This document shows, one piece after another, positions 35,339-43,722 of a stretch of 64,000 nt of DNA. This DNA comes from CBDBND01 sp965262665 (lineage in GTDB: Bacteria; Pseudomonadota; Alphaproteobacteria; Rhodospirillales; Rhodospirillaceae), in the NCBI GenBank assembly GCA_965262665.1, contig CBDHFR010000003.1, forward strand, positions 124,001-188,000. Reading direction: 5' to 3'. A program made the translations under genes and the position numbers. The notes under the pieces were generated by a model that saw only the letters and a list, made by a program, of their open reading frames with translations, ran no database searches and was not told the origin of the DNA. How positions within the stretch are numbered: position 1 is the first letter of the stretch; each line of letters starts with the position of its first letter.

Positions 35339-35379
35339 CCCCTGAACGTCCGCCGCTCGTGACAAACGACGCTCAGGGG
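35339..35379 (-). promoter_or_regulatory. Candidate leu attenuator hairpin
   Basis: CCCCTGAGCGTC and GACGTTCAGGGG pair as a 12-bp stem with one G-T pair. The 5' arm contains the TGA stop of the leader peptide, so ribosome position would control folding. No long U run follows in the leuA direction (GAAAAAGCGC), so it may work as a pause or a translation-control hairpin rather than an intrinsic terminator. Confidence 0.45.
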
Positions 35380-35438
35380 CTGTTAAGTCGCAGACCCCGG
35401 TCGGAGAGAAGCAGCCCGAGCAGACCGGACAGACGCAC
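35373..35438 (-). CDS. Leucine-rich leader peptide of leuA
   Basis: From GTG 35438, 21 codons read VRLSGLLGLLLSDRGLRLNSP: eight leucines, including LL and LLL. The same frame is open back to a GTG at 35510. GGA occurs 8 bases before the proposed start. Such Leu-codon clusters upstream of leuA are the sensor in transcription attenuation: scarce charged tRNA-Leu stalls the ribosome and changes folding of the hairpin that overlaps the stop. The peptide would have no other role. Confidence 0.5.
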   Translation of the reverse strand: MRLSGLLGLLLSDRGLRLNSP

Positions 35439-35568
35439 TAATCCGTCGGTTCCGGCCGCAGCAGCGGTCGGAGCGATGGTCGGTTCGCGGTCTGTGATCC
35501 GGTTGATCACGGGCTATCCCTCAATTGACGCCATCCAAGCACCTAAACGAGACGGCGTGTGTGGTACC

Positions 35569-35597
35569 TTAAAAGTACTTTCCACCCCTTAAGTCAA
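35569..35597 (-). promoter_or_regulatory. Candidate leuA promoter
   Basis: TTGACT, then 17 bases, then TTTTAA on the minus strand, placed about 130 bases before the leader peptide. The -35 box is close to consensus and the -10 box is weak. Confidence 0.35.
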
Positions 35598-35651
35598 TAA
35601 CTTAGCACGAATAATGGTTAAATTGAGGTGAAGTCCATAGAGAACAGTATG

Positions 35652-35677
35652 AAAAAGGGCCCTTTTTGGGGGCCCTT
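35652..35677 (-). terminator. Intrinsic terminator after ilvC
   Basis: On the minus strand AAGGGCCC pairs with GGGCCCTT around a loop of Cs and As, followed by TTT and C. It lies 25 bp past the ilvC stop and would end the ilvBHC transcript before the leuA promoter. Confidence 0.8.
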
Positions 35678-35702
35678 GTTCCACTGGCGCTTCTGAGTGC
35701 GG

Positions 35703-36725
35703 CTAATTCCGGCTTTTGTCCACCAGGGCCTTGTCGCCGCCGATCCACGGCATCATGGCCCGGAGGCGTTCGCCCACTTCTTCGATTCCATGCTCGGCCC
35801 AGAGCCGGCGGGTGGCCTTGAAACTGGGCTGACCGGCGCCGCATTCGGCCATCCAGTCGCGGACGAACCGGCCTTCTTGGATGTCGGTGAGGATCTGCTT
35901 CATTTCCGCTTTGGTCTCGTCGGTGATGACCCGCGGACCAGAAACGTAATCGCCGTATTCCGCGGTGTTGGACACCGAGTAGCGCATATCGGCAAGGCCG
36001 CCCTCGTACATCAGATCGACGATCAGTTTGACCTCGTGCAGACACTCGAAGTAAGCCATTTCCGGGGCATAGCCGGCTTCCACAAGGGTTTCGTAACCGG
36101 CTTTGATCAGGTGGGAGAGGCCACCGCAAAGCACTGCTTGTTCGCCGAATAGGTCGGTCTCGCATTCCTCACGGAAGGTTGTCTCGATGATGCCCGCCCG
36201 GCCACCGCCGATGGCAGACGCATAGGACAAGGCAATTTCCATGGCATTGCCCGAGGCATCCTGGGCCACCGCCACCAGACAGGGCACACCGGCGCCTCGC
36301 TGGTACTCGGCCCGCACTGTGTGACCGGGTCCTTTCGGAGCGACCATAAAGATATCCAGGTCGGCCCGGGGCACGATCAGATTGAAGTGAATGTTAAGTC
36401 CATGGGCGAAGGCCAAGGCAGCGCCTTCCTTGAGATTGGGCGCAATGTGATCGCGATAGAGATCACCCTGAAGCTCGTCGGGCGTCAGCACCATCACCAC
36501 GTCGGCCCAGGCGGCGGCATCGCCTGGGTTCATGACGGTGAGACCTTCTCCTTCAGCCTTCTTGCGGCTGCTTGAGTCTTCCCGCAAAGCGACAGCAACA
36601 TCCGCCACGCGAGAATCACGCAGGTTAAGAATGTGGGCATGGCCCTGGCTGCCGTAACCTATCACAGTCACTTTCTTGCCTTTGATGATGTTCACATCGG
36701 CGTCGCGGTCATAGTACACGCGCAT
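35703..36725 (-). CDS. ilvC: Ketol-acid reductoisomerase
   Basis: A 340-residue class I enzyme that isomerises and reduces acetolactate (valine, leucine) or acetohydroxybutyrate (isoleucine) with NADPH and Mg. The N-terminal Rossmann fold has VIGYGSQGHAHILNLRDS; the catalytic domain has FREECETDLFGEQAVLCGG and the AEYGDYVSGPRV segment with metal-binding acids. It sits 21 bp after ilvH, completing ilvB-ilvH-ilvC. Length is normal for the short form. Confidence 0.97.
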   Translation of the reverse strand: MRVYYDRDADVNIIKGKKVTVIGYGSQGHAHILNLRDSRVADVAVALREDSSSRKKAEGEGLTVMNPGDAAAWADVVMVLTPDELQGDLYRDHIAPNLKEGAALAFAHGLNIHFNLIVPRADLDIFMVAPKGPGHTVRAEYQRGAGVPCLVAVAQDASGNAMEIALSYASAIGGGRAGIIETTFREECETDLFGEQAVLCGGLSHLIKAGYETLVEAGYAPEMAYFECLHEVKLIVDLMYEGGLADMRYSVSNTAEYGDYVSGPRVITDETKAEMKQILTDIQEGRFVRDWMAECGAGQPSFKATRRLWAEHGIEEVGERLRAMMPWIGGDKALVDKSRN

Positions 36726-36746
36726 GATTGTCGTCCTTTCCGGTGC

Positions 36747-37454
36747 TTACCGTTTTTTCTTTCGTGTTGATGTTTTTTTCTTCAACGCAGTTTTGCGTTT
36801 GGGCGAAACTCTCTTTTTCGCTTTGGTCTTGGTAGTTTTCTTTTTTATCGATTTCTTTTTTGTCGCTGTCTTTTTGGCTTTGAGCTTCCGGCGACCTGAC
36901 TCTTCCATGCCGGTCGAGCCGCGGGCAATGGCGGCAACGCCAGTGCGCGATACTTCGACCAGTCCAAGCGGTTTCATCAAATTGATAAACGCATCGATCT
37001 TTTCCGACGCGCCGACGACCTCGAAGATAAAGGAGTCTGTGGTTGAGTCGACCACATTGCAGCGAAAAATGTCACCGATGCGCAGCGCTTCGACGCGATC
37101 GTCTTCAACACCGTAAACCTTAATAAGCGACAGTTCACGCCCTACCGACGGTCCTTCGTCTGTCAAATCCTTGACCGTATGCACCGGCACCAAGCGGCCC
37201 AGCTGAGCTTTGATCTGTTCGACAATCTGCCGCGTACCGGAAGTGACCAAATTGATGCGTGACAACTGCTGTTCCGGATCCACCTCAGACACGGTCAGAC
37301 TTTCGATGTTGTAGCCACGGCCAGAGAACAGCCCGATCACCCGCGCCAAGGCCCCGGCTTCATTGTCCACCAGCACCGAAATGGTGTGCCGGTACACGTC
37401 GGTGTCTTTCAATACTGAAACCGGCACCGAGCCTTCATAAATGTTGCTGCTCAC
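36747..37454 (-). CDS. ilvH: Acetolactate synthase small subunit with Lys-rich tail
   Basis: Residues 1-175 are a normal IlvH: the ACT domain HTISVLVDNEAGALARVIGL then FSGRGYNIESLTVSEVD binds valine for feedback control of IlvB, and the second domain has ELSLIKVYGVEDDR and ends GVAAIARG. Family members usually stop there. Here the frame continues for about 55 residues made almost only of Lys, Thr, Arg and Ser (KKTATKKKSIKKKTTKTKAK), like a histone H1 tail. The tail has no stop or frameshift and may bind nucleic acid, membrane or protein; its role is unknown. The gene is between ilvB and ilvC. Confidence 0.95.
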   Translation of the reverse strand: MSSNIYEGSVPVSVLKDTDVYRHTISVLVDNEAGALARVIGLFSGRGYNIESLTVSEVDPEQQLSRINLVTSGTRQIVEQIKAQLGRLVPVHTVKDLTDEGPSVGRELSLIKVYGVEDDRVEALRIGDIFRCNVVDSTTDSFIFEVVGASEKIDAFINLMKPLGLVEVSRTGVAAIARGSTGMEESGRRKLKAKKTATKKKSIKKKTTKTKAKKRVSPKRKTALKKKTSTRKKKR

Positions 37455-37516
37455 AACCCATTCTCCGAAAAAGGACGCGAATTTTAACGCCCTATGATCT
37501 TACTATTTACATGGTG

Positions 37517-39304
37517 TTAGACGAGAACCATGCCTTCTTCTGAAACCGGCTTCTGCGCTTCGTCTTCTGGACCTAAAAGCATTTCGTTGTGGGCTGCGCC
37601 GGACGGAATCATGGGGAAGCAATTTTCTTTTTGGTCAACGCAGACATCGACAATTACCGGGCCGTCGACGGTAATCATTTCCTTAATAGTATCGTCCACT
37701 CTTGCCGGATCCTGGACGCGCAAGCCTGTCATCCCGTAGGCTTCGGCCAGCTTGACGAAGTCCGGCAGGGAATCCGTGTAACTTTCCGAATAGCGCCCGC
37801 CATGCAACAGTTCCTGCCATTGGCGCACCATGCCCATATATTGATTGTTTATGATGAACAGTTTGATGGGCAGGCGGTATTGCACTGCCGTCGACAACTC
37901 CTGAATGTTCATCAGGATCGATGCTTCGCCAGCAACATCGACAACCAACCCGTCTGGGTTGCCCAACTGCACACCGATGGCGGCCGGTAGGCCATAACCC
38001 ATGGTGCCGAGACCGCCGGAAGTCATCCAGTGGTTGGGCCGATCGAAACGGTAAAACTGCGCTGCCCACATCTGGTGTTGACCCACTTCCGTGGTGATGA
38101 AGGTCTCCCGGTCTTTGGTCAGTTCAAATAGACGTTCAATAGCGTATTGTGGTTTGATCAGTGGGCCGTCCTGGCGATACTTCAGACAATCGCGCACCTT
38201 CCAGCTTTCGATCTCCGCCCACCAGTCTCTCAGCGCTTTGACCTTGCGCGGATTAGCACGCTTTCTCCATAGCGTAAAAATGGACGTCATTGCCAAACCG
38301 GCATCACCAAGGACGGGTATATCGACGATTACGTTTTTATTGATGGACGAGGAATCGATATCCACATGGATCTTCTTCGAACCAGGCGAAAAGAATTTCA
38401 GGTTACCGGTCACCCGGTCATCGAACCGCGCGCCAATGTTGATCATCACATCGCAATCATGCATTGCCATATTCGATTCATATGTGCCGTGCATGCCGAC
38501 CATGCCAAGCCAATGTTTGCCGGACGCGGGATATGCCCCCAGACCCATAAGTGTGGACGTGATGGGAAAGCCGGTGTCGTCAACCAGCTGAGTGAGTGCA
38601 CGCGATGCCGACTCGCCTGCATTGGTAATGCCGCCGCCGGTGTAGAACAGCGGTTTCTCGGCATTGACCATCAGCTCGACGGCCGCGTCGATGGATGTGG
38701 GGTCGGGCACGTAGGCCGGCTGATAGGTTTTGTGCTTTTGACGCTTTATGCCTCGCGGGGCCGTGGAATAGGTCCCCTGTTCCATGACCACGTCTTTGGG
38801 CAGGTCAACCACCACCGGACCAGGCCGGCCGGAGCGGGCGACATAAAACGCCTCATGGACTACGGCCGCCAAGTTGTTGGGATCCTTCACCAAATAATTG
38901 TGTTTGGTGCAAGGCCGGGTGATGCCCACGGTGTCGGCTTCCTGAAAAGCATCGTTGCCAATCAAATGGGTCGGCACTTGCCCGGTCAGGCAAACAACGG
39001 GAACGGAATCCATCAGGGCATCGGTCAGGCCGGTCACCGCATTGGTGGCGCCCGGTCCTGAGGTGACCAGCACCACACCAACTTTACCGGTGGAGCGGGC
39101 GTAACCTTCTGCCGCATGAACGGCGCCCTGTTCATGGCGGACCAAGATGTGGCGGATCTGGTTTTGCTTGAAGATCTCGTCATAGATCGGCAGCACGGCC
39201 CCGCCCGGGTAGCCGAAGACGACCTCTACGCCCTGCTCATGCAGAGCTTTCAGTAAGATCTTGGCGCCGACCATCCGGCGTCCGTCGATGGCATCCCGTG
39301 GCAT
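37517..39304 (-). CDS. ilvB: Acetolactate synthase large subunit
   Basis: I place the start at ATG 39304 (MPRDAIDGRRMVGAKILLKA), since the 25 codons upstream overlap the miaA terminator. The 595-residue product is a thiamine-diphosphate enzyme: PGGAVLPIYD and the catalytic Glu region in VRHEQGAVHAAEGYAR, the FAD-binding middle domain, and the ThDP motif GDAG-like VDVAGEASILMNIQELSTA with NNQYMGMVRQW. It condenses two pyruvates, or pyruvate and 2-oxobutyrate, at the start of branched-chain amino acid synthesis, with IlvH as regulator. No leader peptide is evident in the ~65-bp gap before it. Confidence 0.96.
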   Translation of the reverse strand: MPRDAIDGRRMVGAKILLKALHEQGVEVVFGYPGGAVLPIYDEIFKQNQIRHILVRHEQGAVHAAEGYARSTGKVGVVLVTSGPGATNAVTGLTDALMDSVPVVCLTGQVPTHLIGNDAFQEADTVGITRPCTKHNYLVKDPNNLAAVVHEAFYVARSGRPGPVVVDLPKDVVMEQGTYSTAPRGIKRQKHKTYQPAYVPDPTSIDAAVELMVNAEKPLFYTGGGITNAGESASRALTQLVDDTGFPITSTLMGLGAYPASGKHWLGMVGMHGTYESNMAMHDCDVMINIGARFDDRVTGNLKFFSPGSKKIHVDIDSSSINKNVIVDIPVLGDAGLAMTSIFTLWRKRANPRKVKALRDWWAEIESWKVRDCLKYRQDGPLIKPQYAIERLFELTKDRETFITTEVGQHQMWAAQFYRFDRPNHWMTSGGLGTMGYGLPAAIGVQLGNPDGLVVDVAGEASILMNIQELSTAVQYRLPIKLFIINNQYMGMVRQWQELLHGGRYSESYTDSLPDFVKLAEAYGMTGLRVQDPARVDDTIKEMITVDGPVIVDVCVDQKENCFPMIPSGAAHNEMLLGPEDEAQKPVSEEGMVLV

Positions 39305-39370
39305 GGTAAACCGGTCCTTAGAAAAAAAGTGGTCAGTGTTGGCTCTCAAATTGCGCCTTAACGTCCCAGA

Positions 39371-39400
39371 CAAAAACAAACCGCCCCCGGCCGGAGGCGG
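39371..39400 (-). terminator. Intrinsic terminator after miaA
   Basis: CCGCCTCCGGCCGGGGGCGG on the minus strand forms a GC-rich hairpin followed by TTTGTTTTTG. It lies 24 bp past the miaA stop and about 65 bp before the ilvB start. Confidence 0.85.
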
Positions 39401-39423
39401 AAAGCGAGGGTACTAACAACTGT

Positions 39424-40374
39424 TTAGGCCGAGGTCAATAGAAATTGGCGAATAATTGGAAAGATTTCATTAAAAAAACTTTCTGAATATTTCTCTGAAA
39501 GAGTTTCAGACGCACGAAACTGAGTCCGAAACCAGGTCATCTGCCGCTTGGCGTAGTTACGGGTGTGCTGTTGAGCCTTGGCTATGGCGTCCTCGCGGCT
39601 GGCCTCACCGGCCAAAAAAGCGGCCAATTCGGGGACGCCTAAGGCTTTCATCACCGGCAGGGATGGGTCCAGGCCCCTTTTTGTCAGCGCCTCCACCTCG
39701 GCCAAGGCGCCGGCCTTGAGCATGGCGGCAAACCGCGCATCGCAAGCGGCATAGAGGTCATCCCGGGGCGGTTCCAGCAGCACTGAGAAGAACCGGGCGT
39801 CGGGCAAAGGCCGCTGTAAGGGTTGATCCTGCCAGACATGGAGAGGGGTGCCGGTGGCCTCGATGACTTCCCAAGCCCGCAGCACCCGCTGGCGGTCTTT
39901 GGCTTTCAGCAGCGCCGCTCCGTCCGGGTCTTTCTCCTTGAGGCTTGTGTAAAGAGCGTCATGGCCCTGTTCCAGACGCAAGCGCCTGGCGGCTTGGCGT
40001 ACGCCATCTGGAATCTCCGGAATCTCCGCCAGACCCTCCGTCAACGCCTTTATATAAAGTCCAGTACCACCCACCAGGATGGGCTGCTGACCAGCGTCAT
40101 GGGCCGTCTGAATTTCCTGCGCCGCGTCTTCGGCCCAAGCAGCGGCGGTGCAGGCCTCAGCGCCATCGCGGGTGCCGTAAAGTTTGTGGGGCACCCGTGC
40201 TTCGTCTTCTTCGCTTGGCCGGGCTGTTAAAACACGCAGGTCCGGATAGACCTGCATGCTGTCGGCATTGATCACGACACCGTTCAGTTCTTCAGCGAGT
40301 CTTAAGGCCAAGCCCGACTTGCCGCTAGCCGTCGGCCCCGTGACGACGAGGACTGGCGGCGATACCACAATCAT
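39424..40374 (-). CDS. miaA: tRNA dimethylallyltransferase
   Basis: A 316-residue enzyme that transfers dimethylallyl to A37 of tRNAs reading UNN codons. The P-loop VTGPTASGKSGLALRLAEEL at residue 9 and the INADSMQVYPDLRVLTARPS segment with catalytic Asp are clear, followed by LVGGTGLYIKAL and the C-terminal QQHTRNYAKRQMTWFR signature. It starts 10 bp after the DUF1015 gene on the same strand, so they may form one transcript, ended by the terminator at 39371-39400. Confidence 0.96.
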   Translation of the reverse strand: MIVVSPPVLVVTGPTASGKSGLALRLAEELNGVVINADSMQVYPDLRVLTARPSEEDEARVPHKLYGTRDGAEACTAAAWAEDAAQEIQTAHDAGQQPILVGGTGLYIKALTEGLAEIPEIPDGVRQAARRLRLEQGHDALYTSLKEKDPDGAALLKAKDRQRVLRAWEVIEATGTPLHVWQDQPLQRPLPDARFFSVLLEPPRDDLYAACDARFAAMLKAGALAEVEALTKRGLDPSLPVMKALGVPELAAFLAGEASREDAIAKAQQHTRNYAKRQMTWFRTQFRASETLSEKYSESFFNEIFPIIRQFLLTSA

Positions 40375-40383
40375 GACGTGATG

Positions 40384-41619
40384 CTAGTCCAACACATGAC
40401 TCAGAAGGCCGTCGGCCAATTTGGGTTCGAACCAAGTGGACTTGGGCGGCATCACTTCACCGGCGTCGGCGACGGCCATGAGGTCGACCATGCTGGTGGG
40501 AAAAAGTGCAAAGGCGACCTGCATTTCACCGGAGTTCACTCTCTTCTCTAGTTCATCCATGCCCCGGATGCCGCCGACGAAATCAATGCGCTCGTCGGTG
40601 CGCGGGTCGGCAATGCCGAGCAGAGGCTCGATCAGATTGGCGTGGAGCAGACTTACGTCCAGCCGACCGACGGGGTCATCTGGAATGTATTCTTCGTGCA
40701 AGTCCAAAGTGTACCAGGCGCCGTCCAGATACATTCCGAATTGCGTCGGTTGCGTCGGTTTGGCCTGGCCATCGGCGCGGACCACATCGAAGCGTTCTCC
40801 GATTTTGGCCAGCAGATCCGACACAGTGTGACCATTGAGGTCTTTGACTACTCGGTTGTAATCGAGAATGCGCATTTCATCGTCGGCATAGGCGACGGTG
40901 AGAAAGTATTGCGCGTTGTCGATATCCGGTTTGGCTTTGGCAACACGAGAACCGGCGGCCGAGCGGTGGTGGCCGTCAGCGATGTACAACGCCGGCATAA
41001 CGTTAAAGGCATCGGACAGCGCCGCAATTTGCGCATCTTCATCAATGACCCACAGGGTATGTCCGACTCCGTCGTCTGCGGTCACATCGTAAGTCGGCGC
41101 GTTTGACGTCACCGCATCCAACGCCACCTTCACCACGGATGATGATTTATAGGCCAACAAAACCGGTCCGGTTTGGGCATTGAGTGCCATGATCTGGTCC
41201 ACCCGGTCGTTCTCTTTCTTTGGACGGGTGAACTCATGTTTTCGGATGGTGTTTGCGTCATACGCGTCCACTGATGCCACCATGGCCACGCCAGTTTGGC
41301 TGTGGTCGCCCATGGTCAAGCGGTAAGCGTAATAACAGGGCTTGGCCTCGCGCATGAGCGCGCCGTCTTGGACCAGCCGTCGCAGATTTTCCGCCCCCTT
41401 GGCGTAAACCTCCAAGCCATAGACATCGGTGCCAGGCGGCAGATCGATTTCTGGTTTGGAAATATGCAAAAAACTATTGGGCCGGCCTTCGGCACGAGCG
41501 CGGGCTTCTTCCGTGTTGAGTACGTCATAGGGCGGCGCGGCCACGGCAGCGGCGTGCTCGGGCACCGGGCGCAGTGCGGCAAAGGGCCTAACCAGATCTT
41601 TGTTGGCAAGATCGGACAT
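40384..41619 (-). CDS. DUF1015-family protein
   Basis: I choose ATG 41619 (MSDLANKDLVRPFAALRP), preceded by GGAGTGTTTTG. The 411-residue protein shows DUF1015 marks: RPFAALRPVPEHAAAVAAPP then YDVLNTEEARA, FLHISKPEIDLPP, HEFTRPKKENDRV, and LYIADGHHRSAAG. The family is widespread and often linked in gene order to serine metabolism (serA/serC) in other bacteria, but the biochemical role is unknown. The HHR cluster suggests an enzyme active site. Here the neighbours are miaA and a short divergent gene; no serA is in view. Confidence 0.9.
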   Translation of the reverse strand: MSDLANKDLVRPFAALRPVPEHAAAVAAPPYDVLNTEEARARAEGRPNSFLHISKPEIDLPPGTDVYGLEVYAKGAENLRRLVQDGALMREAKPCYYAYRLTMGDHSQTGVAMVASVDAYDANTIRKHEFTRPKKENDRVDQIMALNAQTGPVLLAYKSSSVVKVALDAVTSNAPTYDVTADDGVGHTLWVIDEDAQIAALSDAFNVMPALYIADGHHRSAAGSRVAKAKPDIDNAQYFLTVAYADDEMRILDYNRVVKDLNGHTVSDLLAKIGERFDVVRADGQAKPTQPTQFGMYLDGAWYTLDLHEEYIPDDPVGRLDVSLLHANLIEPLLGIADPRTDERIDFVGGIRGMDELEKRVNSGEMQVAFALFPTSMVDLMAVADAGEVMPPKSTWFEPKLADGLLSHVLD

Positions 41620-41882
41620 CAAAACACTCCGACGAGACGTGGACCCGTCGTGTACCCGGAGCGGCAATCGGGATGCAACCGTTGGTTCTCCACCCACGTT
41701 CTTAGGCGTGTTGTTAAGGGCGATTTAACTGAACCAGGATATTTCGCCAGTTGTGAGGGTGGCATCTAAAGAGGCTCACGACATAGTTGCTTAATCGTTG
41801 AAAAGTTTAATTTGACCCATACCCCCAGTTGTTGTAGCGAGTCGATAGGGCTGGGCTTGAGGGATTAGACAGAGGGAAAAAG

Positions 41883-42185
41883 ATGGCTAAATCGAAATCG
41901 GACATTCTCGATGACTTTCAGGCCTTTATGGGCAAGCACGGCGCCAATTACAAAGAATGGTACGTGTCGACATCGACGAATCCGAAAACGGACCTCTTCA
42001 AATACCATGGCTTCAAGAACGGCGACAAAGGCTTGTTCCGAACGGCTGAGACAGATATTCGGGCGGCAGAGGTCGCGGAGTTCTTCACCGATCTCGGCGC
42101 CAAGGGCGATCCCACCATCAAGGACGACCATATCTACGTGTACGCCTTCAAGCTGGCCAGACACACCCGTCCCAAAGCTGCTTAA
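41883..42185 (+). CDS. Conserved hypothetical protein, 100 aa
   Basis: ATG 41883 follows AGAGGGAAAAAG. The product is soluble, basic and rich in aromatic residues (NYKEWYVSTSTNPKTDLFKY), with a helical segment AAEVAEFFTDLGAKGDP and a terminal strand HIYVYAFKLARHTRPK. I do not recognise a motif. It stands alone between the DUF1015 gene (divergent) and pepA (convergent); codon use fits the core genes. Confidence 0.75.
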   Translation: MAKSKSDILDDFQAFMGKHGANYKEWYVSTSTNPKTDLFKYHGFKNGDKGLFRTAETDIRAAEVAEFFTDLGAKGDPTIKDDHIYVYAFKLARHTRPKAA

Positions 42186-42219
42186 GAAGGCCGCTTAAGT
42201 CAGCGCGGCCTGAGACATC

Positions 42220-43704
42220 TTATTCGTAGTTGTCCGCGACAAAGCGGTTGAGTAGGCGCACGCCGTACCCAGTGCCGCCTTTGGGCACCAATGCCCGTGC
42301 GGATTCCGCCCAAGTCACGCCAGCGATGTCCAGATGAGCCCACGGCATGCCCTTATTAATGAAGCGGCCTAGAAACTGAGCCGCCGTAGTCGAGCCGGCA
42401 TAACGCCCGCCCAGATTTTTCATATCGGCGATGGGTGAGTTGATCAGTTTGTCATACTCGGGACCCATGGGCATGCGCCACAGCCGCTCTTTGACCACCT
42501 GCCCGGCTTCGGCGAGCTGACTAGCCAAGTCTTCATCGTTGGCAAACAGTCCGGCGTAATGTTCCGCCAAGGCGACGATGATGGCACCGGTCAATGTGGC
42601 GAGATCGATGACCAGCGCGGGTTCAAAGTGTTCCTGCACGTACCAAAGAGCATCGGCCAAAACCAGACGCCCTTCCGCATCGGTGTTGAGCACCTCAATG
42701 GTTTGTCCATCGGCCGATGTAACCACATCGCCGGGACGTTGAGCCGCACCGTCGGGCATGTTTTCCACCAGACCGATGACACCGACGACGTTTGCCTTGG
42801 CATTGCGGCCGGAGAGCGCTTTCATCAGTCCGGTGACCACACCGGCTCCGCCCATATCCCATTTCATGTCCCACATGCCTTGACCGGGTTTGAGGCTGAT
42901 ACCGCCGGAATCGAAACACACACCCTTGCCAACGAAAGCCAATGTCGGATCGTTTTTGCGCCCACCGTTCCACTCGAAAACGACCATTTGCGGTTCATTG
43001 ACCGACCCCTGCGCTACACCGAGCAGGGCACCCATGCCGAGCTTTTCCATTTCCTTACGGCCGAGCACTTTGGCTTTGAGACTCCCTCCGGCCAGCTTTC
43101 TGGCGATGGCAGAAAAGGATTTGGGGTTGAGCACATTGGCCGGCTCGCTGACCAGATCACGGGTGAGAAAGACACCTTCATTGACGGCTTCAAGCTCTTT
43201 GTAGGCTGCGCGGGCGCCGGCCGCCGCAGACGTGGTAATCGCGATGGACTTGAGTTTGGGTTTCTGCGCCGGTTTTTCTTTGGTGCGGTATTTGTCAAAA
43301 CGATACGACTTAAGCACCACACCGGACGCCAAAGCAGCGGCCATGTCGGCGGCGTCAACCTGCGCTCCTTTAATAACATCCACAACCACAGTGGCACGGG
43401 GATCCTTTGACAACGCGTCATACACCGACCCGCCGGCTTCCTCCACGGACTGCGCCGTCAAGTCTTTGGCTTTGCCCAATCCAATGGCCACCACCCGGGT
43501 GAGCTTGGATCGAGGCGGCGCGTAAACGGAAACGGTCTTGCCAGACTCACCGTTGAACTTGGCGGCTTTCATGGCGGCAGAAAGAGCACCGCCGGTCGCC
43601 CGGTCCACGGCTTGTGCTGTTTTTCCGAGCTTTCCACCATCTGAAACACCGACAGCGACGGCGCCCGACGCGGGACGGGCCAAATTTCCGAACAATACCT
43701 TCAT
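42220..43704 (-). CDS. pepA: Leucyl aminopeptidase (M17)
   Basis: The true start is ATG 43704 (MKVLFGNLARPASG) with GAGGG upstream; the frame extends back to 43728 only because of an inserted element. The 494-residue enzyme removes N-terminal amino acids using two metals: FVGKGVCFDSGGISLKPG (Lys and Asp ligands), KWDMGGAGVVTGLM (Asp ligand) and the signature NTDAEGRLVLADAL. It acts in the cytoplasm as a hexamer. A deleted IS630 copy sits 19 bp upstream, so its original promoter is probably displaced. Confidence 0.96.
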   Translation of the reverse strand: MKVLFGNLARPASGAVAVGVSDGGKLGKTAQAVDRATGGALSAAMKAAKFNGESGKTVSVYAPPRSKLTRVVAIGLGKAKDLTAQSVEEAGGSVYDALSKDPRATVVVDVIKGAQVDAADMAAALASGVVLKSYRFDKYRTKEKPAQKPKLKSIAITTSAAAGARAAYKELEAVNEGVFLTRDLVSEPANVLNPKSFSAIARKLAGGSLKAKVLGRKEMEKLGMGALLGVAQGSVNEPQMVVFEWNGGRKNDPTLAFVGKGVCFDSGGISLKPGQGMWDMKWDMGGAGVVTGLMKALSGRNAKANVVGVIGLVENMPDGAAQRPGDVVTSADGQTIEVLNTDAEGRLVLADALWYVQEHFEPALVIDLATLTGAIIVALAEHYAGLFANDEDLASQLAEAGQVVKERLWRMPMGPEYDKLINSPIADMKNLGGRYAGSTTAAQFLGRFINKGMPWAHLDIAGVTWAESARALVPKGGTGYGVRLLNRFVADNYE

Positions 43705-43722
43705 AGCGCCCTCATATATTTG

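Noticed and set aside
34348..35592. 414-codon open frame on the plus strand
   Set aside because: It lies antisense to leuA and its leader; the product has no domain and mirrors GC-rich codon bias.
42559..43410. 283-codon plus-strand frame
   Set aside because: Antisense to pepA, no ribosome binding site and no recognisable family.
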